From Streptomyces sp. CMB-StM0423 (GTDB lineage Bacteria > Actinomycetota > Actinomycetes > Streptomycetales > Streptomycetaceae): a stretch of 64,000 bases of DNA. The stretch lies in assembly GCF_002847285.1 (NCBI RefSeq), contig NZ_CP025407.1, positions 4,248,501-4,312,500 on the forward strand, read 5' to 3'. The notes under the pieces are model-generated. The model had not been told where the DNA came from. It did no database searches and was given only the letters and a program-made list of their open reading frames with translations. Made by a program: the position numbers and the translations under genes. Position 1 is the stretch's first letter. Each line of letters opens with the position of its first letter. Below are positions 41,956 to 50,711 of this stretch, one piece after another.

Positions 41956-42617
41956 GGGTTCTGCCCCTTCACCAGCTTCGGCATGTCCTTCGCGTACTGA
42001 TCTGCCGTCACCCCGGCCAGATACAGCACGTGCGCCTTGTCGTCCTTCGGCGAGTACGCCAGCACCTCCGCGCCGTGGCTGACGGTGATGCTGCCGTCCT
42101 TCTCCTTCACCGGCTTCTCCAGGTGCACGCCCACGCTCCGCGCGGCGTCCCTGACCGCGGCGAAGTCGCCGGTCAGGCCGATGAAGTCCTTGTCCTGCGC
42201 GTCGAGCCACTCGCCCATCCGGCGCGGGGTGTCGCGCTCGGGGTCGGTGCTGACCATGACGACCTGCAACTCGTCCTGCTCGGCGCGGGGCAGCTTCTGC
42301 TTGGCGATGGCGATGTCGCTCATCGTCGTGGGGCAGACGTCGGGGCAGTTGGTGTAGCCGAAGAAGAGGAGGGTGGGCTTGCCGGCCGTCTCGGCGACGA
42401 GGTCGTACTCCTCGCCCTCCGTGTCGGTCAGGACGAGGTCCGGTTTCTCCTTGGGGGTGTCGAGGACGACACCGGGTTTGCTGCTGCCGCCGGAGATCTC
42501 CACGGCGGGTTTGGCACTGTCGTCACCGGAGTCGGAGCCGCAGGCGGTGAGGGTGAGGGCCGCGGCGGCGGCGAGGGCCGCGGCGGCGCAGGCGGTGGTC
42601 GTACGGGTTGTGCGCAT
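41952..42617 (-). CDS. sco: Sco family copper chaperone lipoprotein
   Basis: 221 residues from ATG 42617, with AAGGAA 9 bases upstream. A lipoprotein signal ends at TLTAC (Cys26). The thioredoxin-like fold has the copper-binding CPDVC at residues 91-95 (GYTNCPDVCPTTMS) and the third ligand His181 (TVSHGAEVL). Sco proteins deliver copper to the CuA centre of cytochrome c oxidase; in Streptomyces the homologue is also needed for development. It is the second gene of the operon after ycnI. Confidence 0.96.
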   Translation of the reverse strand: MRTTRTTTACAAAALAAAAALTLTACGSDSGDDSAKPAVEISGGSSKPGVVLDTPKEKPDLVLTDTEGEEYDLVAETAGKPTLLFFGYTNCPDVCPTTMSDIAIAKQKLPRAEQDELQVVMVSTDPERDTPRRMGEWLDAQDKDFIGLTGDFAAVRDAARSVGVHLEKPVKEKDGSITVSHGAEVLAYSPKDDKAHVLYLAGVTADQYAKDMPKLVKGQNP

Positions 42618-42639
42618 GCTGTGTTTCCTTGAGGCTCGC

Positions 42640-42674
42640 GGGTGGCCCGCCCGGTGCTGCCGGCCGGGCCACCC
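42640..42674 (-). terminator. Hairpin between ycnI and sco (terminator or attenuator)
   Basis: Arms 42640-42649 (GGGTGGCCCG) and 42665-42674 (CGGGCCACCC) are perfectly complementary; an inner CCGG pair extends the stem. It lies 32 bases after the ycnI stop and 22 bases before the sco start. It may reduce transcription from ycnI into sco rather than end it. Confidence 0.6.
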
Positions 42675-42706
42675 CTTGCGTATACGTGCCGGGTGCGGTG
42701 CCGCGC

Positions 42707-43510
42707 CTACTGCGCCGCGGACGAGCCGCCCGCGCCGCTGCTGCCCGCGCCGCTGCCGCCCGCGCCGCGGCGCCGCGACTGCACGCCGAACGCGACGCCG
42801 GCGGCGCCGAGCGCGATGCCGACGATGCCCAGCGTGCGGGCCATGGTGTCGGAGGAGCCGTCGTCGTCGGCGGCGCTGTCGTCGGTGTCCTCGCCCTCGG
42901 CGGCGGCGGGTTCCGCGTCGTCGCCGTTCCCGGCGTCGTCGTCGGAGTCACCCGCACCGCCGTGGCCGCCGTCCTCCGCGGGCGTCAGGGCCAGCACGGG
43001 CGCCGGGCTCTCCGGCTCCTCCGCACCCTCCTCGGGGACCTCGATCCAGCGGACGACCTCGTCGTTGTCGTACGTCTGGACCGCCTTGAACACCAACTGG
43101 TCGGCGTCCTCGGGCAGCGCGCCCATGGAGACCGGGAACCGCTGGAACGTCCCCGGCTCGACCTTCCCGCCGGACCAGGTGACCTTGCTGACCGCCTCGG
43201 TGATCTTCTCGCCGTGCGACTCGATCGGGGTGTCGAGCTTGGCCTGCTCCACCTTCACGTCCCAGCCGGGCACGGGCTCGGGCATGACGGACGTCAGCGG
43301 GTGGTCGGTCGGCAGGGTGACCTCCAGCTTGATCGTGGAGGCGTCGTCGCGCTCGTTGGGCACCTTGAAGTTGACGGTGGCGTACCCGCCCTGCTCCGCC
43401 TCGCCGGGGTCGATGCTGACGTGCGCGGCGGCCGGCCCGGCGAGGAACAGGACGGCACCGGCGGCGACGGCCGTGCTGACGGACATTCGCCGCATACGGG
43501 ATGACTTCAT
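42707..43510 (-). CDS. ycnI: YcnI family (DUF1775) exported copper-binding protein
   Basis: 267 residues from ATG 43510. The signal peptide ends PAAA-HVSIDP, so His30 becomes the N-terminal copper ligand, as in Bacillus YcnI, which uses a monohistidine brace with a Trp (WDVKVEQAKLD contains the matching W). The DUF1775 domain runs to about residue 180 (TVNFKVPNERDDASTIKLEV, GGKVEPGTFQRFPVSMGALP). An acidic stalk and one C-terminal helix (TLGIVGIALGAAGVAFGV) anchor it in the membrane. It is the first gene of the copper operon. Confidence 0.95.
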   Translation of the reverse strand: MKSSRMRRMSVSTAVAAGAVLFLAGPAAAHVSIDPGEAEQGGYATVNFKVPNERDDASTIKLEVTLPTDHPLTSVMPEPVPGWDVKVEQAKLDTPIESHGEKITEAVSKVTWSGGKVEPGTFQRFPVSMGALPEDADQLVFKAVQTYDNDEVVRWIEVPEEGAEEPESPAPVLALTPAEDGGHGGAGDSDDDAGNGDDAEPAAAEGEDTDDSAADDDGSSDTMARTLGIVGIALGAAGVAFGVQSRRRGAGGSGAGSSGAGGSSAAQ

Positions 43511-43666
43511 GACTGACACACTCCGGTGGGTGTGGATGGATTGGGGGTTGGCGCGCGTGCGGCAGCGGCGCGACCACCCGCTCACCCGAAGCCTTGCACC
43601 CGCGTTCGCCCGTGTCGTATGGGGCGTGCGGCGCGTGGGCCGTAAGCCGGAAGGGGTGCCGTCGCG

Positions 43667-44518
43667 TCAGGCCGCGAGGGCGAAGGCCGGGGGCCCGCGG
43701 CGTACGACGGTGTGCTGCAGGTCGCGTACGGTACGGGCGCTCCGCTCGTCGTACGCGGTCGCCGCCCCGGGGCGCACGGCCGGCCGGCCCGCGCCGCCGA
43801 ACCCGGCGTCGAGGGCCTGCCGGTAGCGCACGGCTGCGCGCAGCGGGGCGAGGCCGGCGCCGGTGGCGAGGTGCAGCAGGGTCGTGAGCGCCGCGTCGCC
43901 GCGGCGCAGCAGCCATCCGGCGGTGAGGGCGGCGAGGAGGTGGCCGAGGACCATCGGCAGGGAGTAGGTGGACAGGTCGAACGCGGCGCCGAGGCCGTCG
44001 CCGATCCCGCCTCCGTGCGCAGCGTGCGCGGCGCCCGTACCGCTGCCGGCGCCGGCGTCCGGGTCGAGCCCGGCGTTGGTGACGATCTCCCGGGCGCGGC
44101 CCTCGGTGAGGTCCATCGCGGCGTCGTTGCACAGCAGCCGCCGGGCGAGGTCGACGGCGGCACTGCCGCCCTCGCCGCCGGAGCCGCCCGCGTGCGCACC
44201 GCCGTGGCCCCCGGCCGCGAGGGCGCCGACGGCGCAGTGCTGCCCGAGCCCGAAGACCCCGTGCAGCCCGATCTGCCCCACCGCCAGCAGCGCCGCGATC
44301 CCGGGCAGCGACCGCTCCCGCCCGGCCAGCGGCACGGCCACCGCGAACAGCAGCGCCGCGGCGACGCCGAGCGTCCACAGCGGCACCGTCTCGTTCGAGG
44401 CCAGCACGTGCCCGCCCGCGGACAGCACGACGCAGACCGCGGTGAACACCGCGGCCCGCAGAAGGCGCAGCTCCGCGGTGGCGGGAGCGTGAGGGGCAGC
44501 CATGGCGGGCGCCATCAT
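43667..44518 (-). CDS. Histidine-rich multi-pass membrane protein
   Basis: About 283 residues from ATG 44518 (ATG 44503 is an alternative). Four or five helices, for example LLRAAVFTAVCVVLSAGGHV, LWTLGVAAALLFAVAVPLAG, GIAALLAVGQIGLHGVFGLG and YSLPMVLGHLLAALTAGWLL. Loops and helices carry several His (GQHCAVGAL, GGHGGAHAGG, AAHAAHGGG), suggesting metal contact. The C-terminal 60 residues are cytoplasmic and basic. No named family is recognised. Placed 156 bases upstream of ycnI on the same strand, it may belong to the copper operon; that is inference from position and histidines. Confidence 0.75.
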   Translation of the reverse strand: MMAPAMAAPHAPATAELRLLRAAVFTAVCVVLSAGGHVLASNETVPLWTLGVAAALLFAVAVPLAGRERSLPGIAALLAVGQIGLHGVFGLGQHCAVGALAAGGHGGAHAGGSGGEGGSAAVDLARRLLCNDAAMDLTEGRAREIVTNAGLDPDAGAGSGTGAAHAAHGGGIGDGLGAAFDLSTYSLPMVLGHLLAALTAGWLLRRGDAALTTLLHLATGAGLAPLRAAVRYRQALDAGFGGAGRPAVRPGAATAYDERSARTVRDLQHTVVRRGPPAFALAA

Positions 44519-44708
44519 CTCACCGCACAGCCGTACGGACCCCGCCGGGGCGCCGATCGGCCGGATCCGGGCCAGGTCATTTCCCACCCCAAAAGGCGGA
44601 AGAAACCCCTCCGCCGAATGAGGGTTCTCACGCAACTCGCGTGCTTACGGTGCCGACACAAGGGTTATACGTACCGTATGTCGGGGTGGCGGCCAGGAGG
44701 CTGAACGC

Positions 44709-45164
44709 ATGAGCATGTGGTGGTCCCTGCGACTGCGCCGGGAGGCGGCCAGCGTCCCGCTCGCCCGCCGCCTGCTGGTCGGCGCGATGGAGACGGCCGG
44801 GGTGGACCCGGACGTCGCCTTCGACCTCTCCCTCGCCCTCACCGAAGCGTGCGCCAACGCCGTCGAACACGGCGGTGCGGCCCCCGGCGAGGACTACCGC
44901 GTCACCGCCTGCTTCGACGGCGACCGCTGCCACATCGAGGTCATCGACTCCGGCCCCGGCTTCGCCACCCCCGTCCCGCCCCCCGACTCCCCCGCCGCGC
45001 CCCCGCCCCTGACCGACACGGGCGCGGAGGGCGGCCGCGGCCTGTTCCTGATCGCGGAGCTGAGCGACCACGTCGACATCCGCGACCGCCCGGGCCGCGG
45101 CGCGGTGGTGAGCTTCGACAAGATCCTCAAATGGCGCGAGGACGCCCCTCTCCAGGCGGCGTAA
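44709..45164 (+). CDS. ATP-binding protein, anti-sigma regulatory (RsbW/HATPase) type
   Basis: 151 residues from ATG 44709, with AGGAGG 9-14 bases upstream. The Bergerat-fold motifs are intact: N box SLALTEACANAVEHGG, G1 DSGPGF and G2 GGRGLFLIAE. This stand-alone kinase type in Streptomyces includes anti-sigma factors and small regulatory ATPases that act through protein partners. A short inverted pair CCGACA (44653) and TGTCGG (44679) flanks a TATAC-like sequence upstream and may mark its promoter. It is divergent from the His-rich membrane protein. Confidence 0.92.
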   Translation: MSMWWSLRLRREAASVPLARRLLVGAMETAGVDPDVAFDLSLALTEACANAVEHGGAAPGEDYRVTACFDGDRCHIEVIDSGPGFATPVPPPDSPAAPPPLTDTGAEGGRGLFLIAELSDHVDIRDRPGRGAVVSFDKILKWREDAPLQAA

Positions 45165-45345
45165 CCACTCTGGCTACTGGGCCCGCGTCGTTGTCAGGCA
45201 TCGAAGGCAGGCCGGGGGGCTAGATCAGGGAGTTGCTCCCGCGGTGGAGGATGCTGCGCGCCGGTCTCACGCTGTCGGACTTTGCGCATGTGCGGTGCAG
45301 CCGAAGGGCCCTGAGCCGATCTGACCCGCATCGGCCGTTCTTCGA

Positions 45346-46059
45346 GTGGCTTGGTCTGTGAGAAGGGTGCGGTGTCAGTGCTTGCCGTCAGTGCTGGTCG
45401 GCGCATGGCACGCCGTGCGCCGGTCCTGGATCAGTCGCAACGCCCCCTGGGTGGTACCGGTGCTCGCCGCACCGTTGCCCCTGCTGCTCCCCTGGACCGG
45501 GCGGTTCCTCCACGCCGGCTATCTCTCCGACGTCCTCGGCATTCCTGCCGAATGCGTGCACATACCCTTCTACCGGAACTTTTTCATCGCCCTGGAGCCG
45601 CCGGCCATCACCGCGTTCGTGGCGGTGTTCCTGCTGGGCATCGCGGGCTGGGCCCGCTACAACCACTGGTGGTTCGGCACGCGGTCGATGGTCGCCCTCT
45701 TCGTACCGCTGATCTTTCTCGTGTACGTGCTGACGATCATGCAGGCGAGCCTGGAGAGCGCAGGTGGCGCTGCGGAACAGGCGGCGGCGGATGCACAGCA
45801 GGGCAAGCGCCCCGGTCGCTACCGGGGTCTTCAGGGCGAGTTGATGTGCGTGAAACCGCTCCGTAAGGAGATACCGGTGTACAACGGGCCGGTCCCCGTC
45901 GACAGGCCGGTGCTGACATTCGGCAACGCCGGCGACGACCTATGGCTGTGGGACCCCTCCGGGTCCCGGGGCAGGGACCTGAGCCGCCACGCGCTCCGCG
46001 TGCCGGCGGCGGACGTGACGCTGACACCCTCACTCGGGGGATCCTGTCCGCCTGATTGA
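45346..46059 (+). CDS. Membrane protein of unknown function
   Basis: Up to 237 residues from GTG 45346; in-frame GTG codons at 45358 and 45397 are other candidates, and none has a clear ribosome binding site. Three helices are visible at about 34-50, 80-103 and 115-132 (NAPWVVPVLAAPLPLLLPW; FVAVFLLGIAGWARYNHWWF; MVALFVPLIFLVYVLTIMQ). The C-terminal 100 residues are soluble and end in a domain with GNAGDDLWLWDPSGSRG. GC content is somewhat lower than nearby. I do not recognise the family. Confidence 0.6.
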   Translation: MAWSVRRVRCQCLPSVLVGAWHAVRRSWISRNAPWVVPVLAAPLPLLLPWTGRFLHAGYLSDVLGIPAECVHIPFYRNFFIALEPPAITAFVAVFLLGIAGWARYNHWWFGTRSMVALFVPLIFLVYVLTIMQASLESAGGAAEQAAADAQQGKRPGRYRGLQGELMCVKPLRKEIPVYNGPVPVDRPVLTFGNAGDDLWLWDPSGSRGRDLSRHALRVPAADVTLTPSLGGSCPPD

Positions 46060-46067
46060 TCGCCGGG

Positions 46068-46772
46068 CTATTCGAAGGTCACCCTGCCGTGGTCGTCCGT
46101 GCGGACGGGGAGGTCGTTCCAGGTGAAGTCGAAGTCGCCGCTGCGGCATGACCAGAGGATGTCCTGGCAGAAGTAGCCCGTGTCCTCGCCCGGTGGTGCG
46201 GTGAAGACGTCCGGGAGGCGGTCGCAGCGCGGGTCGCGGGGGGCCAGGGGGCCGTCGGCGTCGCTGCGGGCCACGTGGCGGGCGTACGCGGCGTAGACGG
46301 CCTTGGCGGTGTGGACGCCGGTGACGGGGGTGGTGTCGTAGCGGGGGCGGGATCCGGGGGTGGTGCCAGGCGGGGTGTCGGTGCGCTTTACCTTCCAGGG
46401 CACCTCCACGTCCGCGTAGAAGACGGTGCAGCGGGTGGTGGCTCCGGCGCGGACGGGGAGGGTGCCGGTGCAGTGGCCCGGGCGGACGGGGCGGAGGTCG
46501 TCGGCCATGAGGAGGGTCTCGCGCTGCAGGCGGACGAGGAGCCGGTCGGTGGCGTTCGCGCCGCGGCCCGCCGCCGGTACGGCGCGCGCGGCGGCGGCGG
46601 TGGTCAGGGCGGGGGTCCCGCCGCCGGGGCGGATCTCGACGGGGCGCTGCCGGCCGCTGACGTCGGAGGGCTCGGGGCGGTCGTCGCAGCGGTGCGACGT
46701 CTCCGTACAGCCTGCTAACAGGGTCACCACGGCTGTCACGGCTGCCACGGTGGGGGCCAGGGCGCGGCTCAT
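46068..46772 (-). CDS. Lipoprotein of unknown function
   Basis: 234 residues from ATG 46772. The lipobox VTLLAGC places the lipid on Cys22. The mature part has six more Cys (for example RCDDRPEPSD, PGHCTGTLPV, TRCTVFYADV, DPRCDRLPDV, YFCQDILWSC), consistent with several disulfides in an extracellular domain. Central segment VTGVHTAKAVYAAYARHVAR is helical. No characterised homologue recognised. It is convergent with the preceding membrane protein gene, 8 bases apart. Confidence 0.78.
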   Translation of the reverse strand: MSRALAPTVAAVTAVVTLLAGCTETSHRCDDRPEPSDVSGRQRPVEIRPGGGTPALTTAAAARAVPAAGRGANATDRLLVRLQRETLLMADDLRPVRPGHCTGTLPVRAGATTRCTVFYADVEVPWKVKRTDTPPGTTPGSRPRYDTTPVTGVHTAKAVYAAYARHVARSDADGPLAPRDPRCDRLPDVFTAPPGEDTGYFCQDILWSCRSGDFDFTWNDLPVRTDDHGRVTFE

Positions 46773-47000
46773 TACTCCGTTCTACCTCCGGACACCTCTC
46801 TGAACGAACAGTGCGCCCCTTTCACCCCGGCGTACGCCCCGGCGGCTACCCGCGCGCGCCCCCTCGGATCGGCGTGGTTCCAGGCGTGTCCGGGGGTGGG
46901 TCCGCAGGGGGCGTACCCTCGGCGGCTGCTCCGGCCGTGCGACGGTTTTGCCCTGAATGTACGATTCTGGCGTTGCTGTTCCCTCCTGGAAGGAACTCCG

Positions 47001-47741
47001 ATGCCCCGTACTCGGAAAGCGACCCTCGGCGCCCTCGGCGCCACGCTTTGTGCGACCGCTCTGGTCGGTACCGCAGGAACCGCCCACGCACAGGACGACA
47101 ACGGCGTCGCCAAGAAGAGCGCCACGGACATAGCCAACCGGGCCGTGTCCGCGTTCAACGACGCCCGGTCCCTGCACGTCACCACGGAGAGGACGGGGTC
47201 CGGCCTCAGCCGCACGGACGTGACCAGCCTCGACGTCAGCGCCGACCGCGACAACAACTGCGTCGGCACCGTCGGCTTCGCCGCCGACGGCGGCAGCCTG
47301 GAGGTCATCCGGCACGCCGACAAGATGTGGGTCAAGGCCAACGCCGAGTGGCTGCGGAACAACCTCCCCTCCGACCAGTCGAAGGACGTGCAGAAGCTGG
47401 AGGGCAAGTTCCTCCAGGGCACCGCCCAGGACAAGGGCCTTTCCGACCTCGCCAGGCTCTGCAGCATCAACGAGTTCCGCGACACCCTCAAGGACGCCAC
47501 CTCCTTGGGCAACCTGAAGAAGGGCAGCGAGACGACCGCCGACGGCAAGCCCGTCATCGACGTCACGAGCAAGCACAACGGGGTGGACATGACCCTGTCG
47601 GTCTCCACCCAGGGCAAGCCGTTCCCGGTGCGGGCGACGTCGAAGGGCGACGGTGATTCGCAGACGACGAACTTCACCTTCGACCAGCCCGTCCCGGACA
47701 AGACTCCGCCGGCCGGCGAGACGGTCCCCTGGGGCGGCTGA
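47001..47741 (+). CDS. Secreted LppX/LprG-like protein
   Basis: 246 residues from ATG 47001, with GGAAGGA 6 bases upstream. The signal peptide MPRTRKATLGALGATLCATA ... GTAHA is cut near residue 30; there is no lipobox, so the protein is likely free. The mature sequence has the half-barrel pattern of lipid-carrier proteins: VSAFNDARSLHVTTERTGSG, NCVGTVGFAADGGSLEVIRH, MWVKANAEWLR, and ETTADGKPVIDVTSKHNGVD. Members of this clan carry lipids or glycolipids to the outer cell envelope. Position alone does not suggest a partner. Confidence 0.78.
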   Translation: MPRTRKATLGALGATLCATALVGTAGTAHAQDDNGVAKKSATDIANRAVSAFNDARSLHVTTERTGSGLSRTDVTSLDVSADRDNNCVGTVGFAADGGSLEVIRHADKMWVKANAEWLRNNLPSDQSKDVQKLEGKFLQGTAQDKGLSDLARLCSINEFRDTLKDATSLGNLKKGSETTADGKPVIDVTSKHNGVDMTLSVSTQGKPFPVRATSKGDGDSQTTNFTFDQPVPDKTPPAGETVPWGG

Positions 47742-47820
47742 CGCCCCGGCAGAGCCGGTCCTGCTGCCCGTCCGCGTTCGCGTCGCCGCGATGTCAGTCC
47801 CCGATGTGAGACTGGTGCGC

Positions 47821-49137
47821 ATGAGCGAAGAGCGCGGGCGGGCACGGGATTTCGGCATCCCGTTGACCGGCGAGCCGGGGGAGTGGAACGCGATCACGGA
47901 CGTGCCGGGCGTCCAGGTCGGGTACGTGACGCTGACCGGGGGCGACGACGTACGGACCGGGGTCACGGCGCTGCTGCCGCGCGGGCGCGACGGCGTCGGC
48001 ACGCCGTGCGCGGCGGGGTGGCACTCGCTCAACGGCAACGGCGAGATGACCGGCACGGCGTGGCTGGAGGAGAGCGGCTCGCTGGCGGTGCCGGTGCTCC
48101 TCACCAACACGTACGCGGTCGGGCCGGTGCACCGCGGCGTCGTCGAGTGGGTGCGTACGCATCGCAGGGACATGGCGCCGGAGTGGCTGCTGCCGGTGGT
48201 CACCGAGACGTGGGACGGGTACCTGCACGACATCCACGGGGCGCACGTCACCCCGGCGCACGCGGGTGCGGCGATCGACGCGGCGGCGGGCGGGCCGGTC
48301 GCGGAGGGCGGCGTCGGGGGCGGCACGGGGATGCGGTGCTACGGGTACAAGGGCGGCTCGGGGACGGCGTCGCGCGTGGTGCGGTACGGGGCCGAGCGGT
48401 ACACGGTCGGGGTCTTCGTGCAGGCCAACTTCGGGGCGCGGCGGGAGCTGGTGGTGGCGGGGGCGCCGCTGGGGCGGGAGCTGGCGGAGGCGGCGCGCGG
48501 GGGCGGCGGCGGCAGTGGGGGCAGTGGGGGTGTGGCCGGTACGGGCGCGGGCGGAGGGCCGGGTGCCGGTACGGGGCGGGGGGACGGTTCGTACGAGAGC
48601 CGGGAGGGGGCAGGGGGTCCGGTGAATCCCGTGGACTCCGCGAGCCCCGTGAGCCCTGTGGACTCCGCCAACCCCGTGCAGTCCCCGAGCCCCGTGGATC
48701 CCGAGCGGCCCGTGCCGCCCGGGGCCGGGTCCGTCATCGTCGTCGTCGCGACCGACGCGCCGCTGCTGCCCGGGCAGTGCAAGGCCCTCGCCCGGCGGGT
48801 GCCGCTGGGTCTGGCCCGTACGGGCACCACCGGCAGCCACTTCTCCGGCGATCTCTTCCTCGCCTTCTCCACCGCCAACCCGGGCGCCCTCACCAGCACG
48901 TTCCCACCGCGCCCCGCACCAGAAGGGGACGCCGGTGAGGACGCTCCGTACGAGACGCTGCGCTTCATACCCTGGGGCCGCGTCGACCCCTTCCACACGG
49001 CCGTCGTCGAAGCCGTCGAGGAAGCCGTGCTCAACGTGCTGACCGCCGCCGAGCCCATGTCCGGGCGCGACGGGCACCACGTGCCCGCGTTCCCGCTCGC
49101 GGCCCTCGCCGGGATGCGGGAGGCGCGTACGGGCTGA
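47821..49137 (+). CDS. P1 family peptidase (DmpA/S58 aminopeptidase)
   Basis: 438 residues from ATG 47821; an in-frame ATG at 47791 is possible. The family pattern is clear: NAITDVPGVQVGYVTL, VRTGVTALLPRG, VLLTNTYAVGPVHRGVVEW and VGGGTGMRCYGYKGGSGTAS, where Ser184 is the expected N-terminal nucleophile after self-cleavage. DmpA-type enzymes remove N-terminal D- or L-amino acids or beta-amino acids. Residues about 227-302 are a Gly/Ser and Pro/Val/Asp-rich insertion between VAGAPLGRELAEAAR and SVIVVVATDAPLLPGQCKAL, which normally lie close together. The insertion may affect the mature two-chain enzyme. Confidence 0.9.
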   Translation: MSEERGRARDFGIPLTGEPGEWNAITDVPGVQVGYVTLTGGDDVRTGVTALLPRGRDGVGTPCAAGWHSLNGNGEMTGTAWLEESGSLAVPVLLTNTYAVGPVHRGVVEWVRTHRRDMAPEWLLPVVTETWDGYLHDIHGAHVTPAHAGAAIDAAAGGPVAEGGVGGGTGMRCYGYKGGSGTASRVVRYGAERYTVGVFVQANFGARRELVVAGAPLGRELAEAARGGGGGSGGSGGVAGTGAGGGPGAGTGRGDGSYESREGAGGPVNPVDSASPVSPVDSANPVQSPSPVDPERPVPPGAGSVIVVVATDAPLLPGQCKALARRVPLGLARTGTTGSHFSGDLFLAFSTANPGALTSTFPPRPAPEGDAGEDAPYETLRFIPWGRVDPFHTAVVEAVEEAVLNVLTAAEPMSGRDGHHVPAFPLAALAGMREARTG

Positions 49138-49244
49138 ACCGGATGCCGCACCCGGCCCACCGCGGGCCGCGGGCGGCGTGTCGGTCCGTGCGCCGCCGCC
49201 CGGGGTGCCCACGATGGGTGCGCCGAGGCGAGAGGAGCCGCACC

Positions 49245-50627
49245 GTGGCCCTGCACCAGACCGACCGCGGCGTCGCCGGACCGTACGACGACGTCTACGC
49301 GATGCCCATCAGCGAGCACGCGCTGCCCAAGTACTTCATGCCCGAGGAGGTCTCCGACCCGCGCGCCGTCAAAGCGCTCATCCGCGACGAGCTGGCCCTC
49401 GACGGCAACGCGGCGCAGAACCTGGCGACGTTCTGCACCACCTGGGCCGAAGACGAGGTGCACAGCCTCATGGACGAGTGCATCGGCAAGAACATGGTCG
49501 ACAAGGACGAGTACCCGCAGACCGCGGACATCGAGAACCGCTGCGTGCACATCCTCGCCGACCTGTGGCACTCCCCGCACGGCGAGACCACCATGGGCTG
49601 CTCGACGACCGGCTCCAGCGAGGCCGCGATGCTCGGCGGCCTGGCGCTCAAGTGGCGCTGGCGCCGGCGCCGCAAGGCCGAGGGCAAGCCCGCCGACCGG
49701 CCGAACCTGGTGTGCGGTCCCGTGCAGGTGTGCTGGGAGAAGTTCGCCCGGTACTTCGACGTCGAGCTGCGCCAGGTGCCGCTGGAGCCGGACGCCACCG
49801 GGCTGCGCCCGCACCAACTGCGCGAGTACGTCGACGAGAACACCATCGGCGTCGTCGCCATCCTCGGCGTCACGTACACGTGCGACTACGAGCCGGTCAA
49901 GGAGATCGCCGCCGAACTCGACGCGATCCAGGCCGACACGGGCCTGGACGTGCCCGTGCACGTGGACGCCGCCAGCGGCGGCTTCGTCGCCCCGTTCCTC
50001 CGCCCCGAGCTGGAGTGGGACTTCCGGGTGGAGCGGGTGGCGTCCATCAACTCCTCCGGCCACAAGTACGGCATGGCGCCCCTCGGCGTCGGCTGGGCGA
50101 TCTGGCGCTCCGCCGACCTGCTGCCCGAGGACCTGATCTTCCGCGTCAGCTACCTCGGCGGCGACATGCCGACGTTCGCGCTGAACTTCTCCCGGCCCGG
50201 CGGCGAGGTCGTCGCGCAGTACTACAACCTGCTGCGGCTGGGCCGCGCGGGCTACCGCCGCATCTACCGCACGGCGGCCGGCAGCGCCGAGTGGCTGGGC
50301 GAGCAGATCGCCGGCATGGGCCCGTTCACGCTGCTGTACGACGGGCGCGGCGCGCTGCCGGCGGTGTCGTGGACGCTGACGGACCCGGCGGGCGCGGGCT
50401 TCACGCTGTACGACGTGACGGAGCAACTGCGGCTGCGCGGCTGGCAGGTGCCGGCGTACCCGCTGCCGCCGAAGCGGCAGCAGACGGTCATCCAGCGGGT
50501 GCTGATCAGGCACGGGATCAGTCACGACAAGATCGAGCTGCTGGCGGCGGACGTACGGGAGGCGCTGGACCGGCTGAAGGACGGGGCCGGGACACCGGCG
50601 CCGCACCAGCCGGGCTTCCACCACTGA
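49245..50627 (+). CDS. gadB: Glutamate decarboxylase
   Basis: 460 residues from GTG 49245, with AGAGGAG 7 bases upstream. PLP-dependent group II decarboxylase with the Gad pattern: MGCSTTGSSEAAMLGGLALK, VHVDAASGGFVAPFLRPELE (Asp241 holds the pyridine N), and SINSSGHKYG with the PLP Lys274. It converts glutamate to GABA using a proton, in acid resistance or GABA metabolism. The length matches GadA/GadB. No glutamate/GABA antiporter lies next to it, so its role is probably metabolic. Confidence 0.95.
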   Translation: MALHQTDRGVAGPYDDVYAMPISEHALPKYFMPEEVSDPRAVKALIRDELALDGNAAQNLATFCTTWAEDEVHSLMDECIGKNMVDKDEYPQTADIENRCVHILADLWHSPHGETTMGCSTTGSSEAAMLGGLALKWRWRRRRKAEGKPADRPNLVCGPVQVCWEKFARYFDVELRQVPLEPDATGLRPHQLREYVDENTIGVVAILGVTYTCDYEPVKEIAAELDAIQADTGLDVPVHVDAASGGFVAPFLRPELEWDFRVERVASINSSGHKYGMAPLGVGWAIWRSADLLPEDLIFRVSYLGGDMPTFALNFSRPGGEVVAQYYNLLRLGRAGYRRIYRTAAGSAEWLGEQIAGMGPFTLLYDGRGALPAVSWTLTDPAGAGFTLYDVTEQLRLRGWQVPAYPLPPKRQQTVIQRVLIRHGISHDKIELLAADVREALDRLKDGAGTPAPHQPGFHH

Positions 50628-50711
50628 GCCGCGGGGCGGGGGTGGGCCGCGCCGGGGCCCGAGGGCCGGGGCGGGCGGACGTCAGGCGGGTCCCCCGGCG
50701 CACCCCGTGCG

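Noticed and set aside
44653..44684. Palindromic operator CCGACA/TGTCGG before the ATPase gene
   Set aside because: Only six bases per arm with a 20-base spacer; too weak to list as a separate site.
45165..45345. tRNA or small RNA gene
   Set aside because: No cloverleaf, no T-loop GTTCRANNC and no strong hairpin was found.
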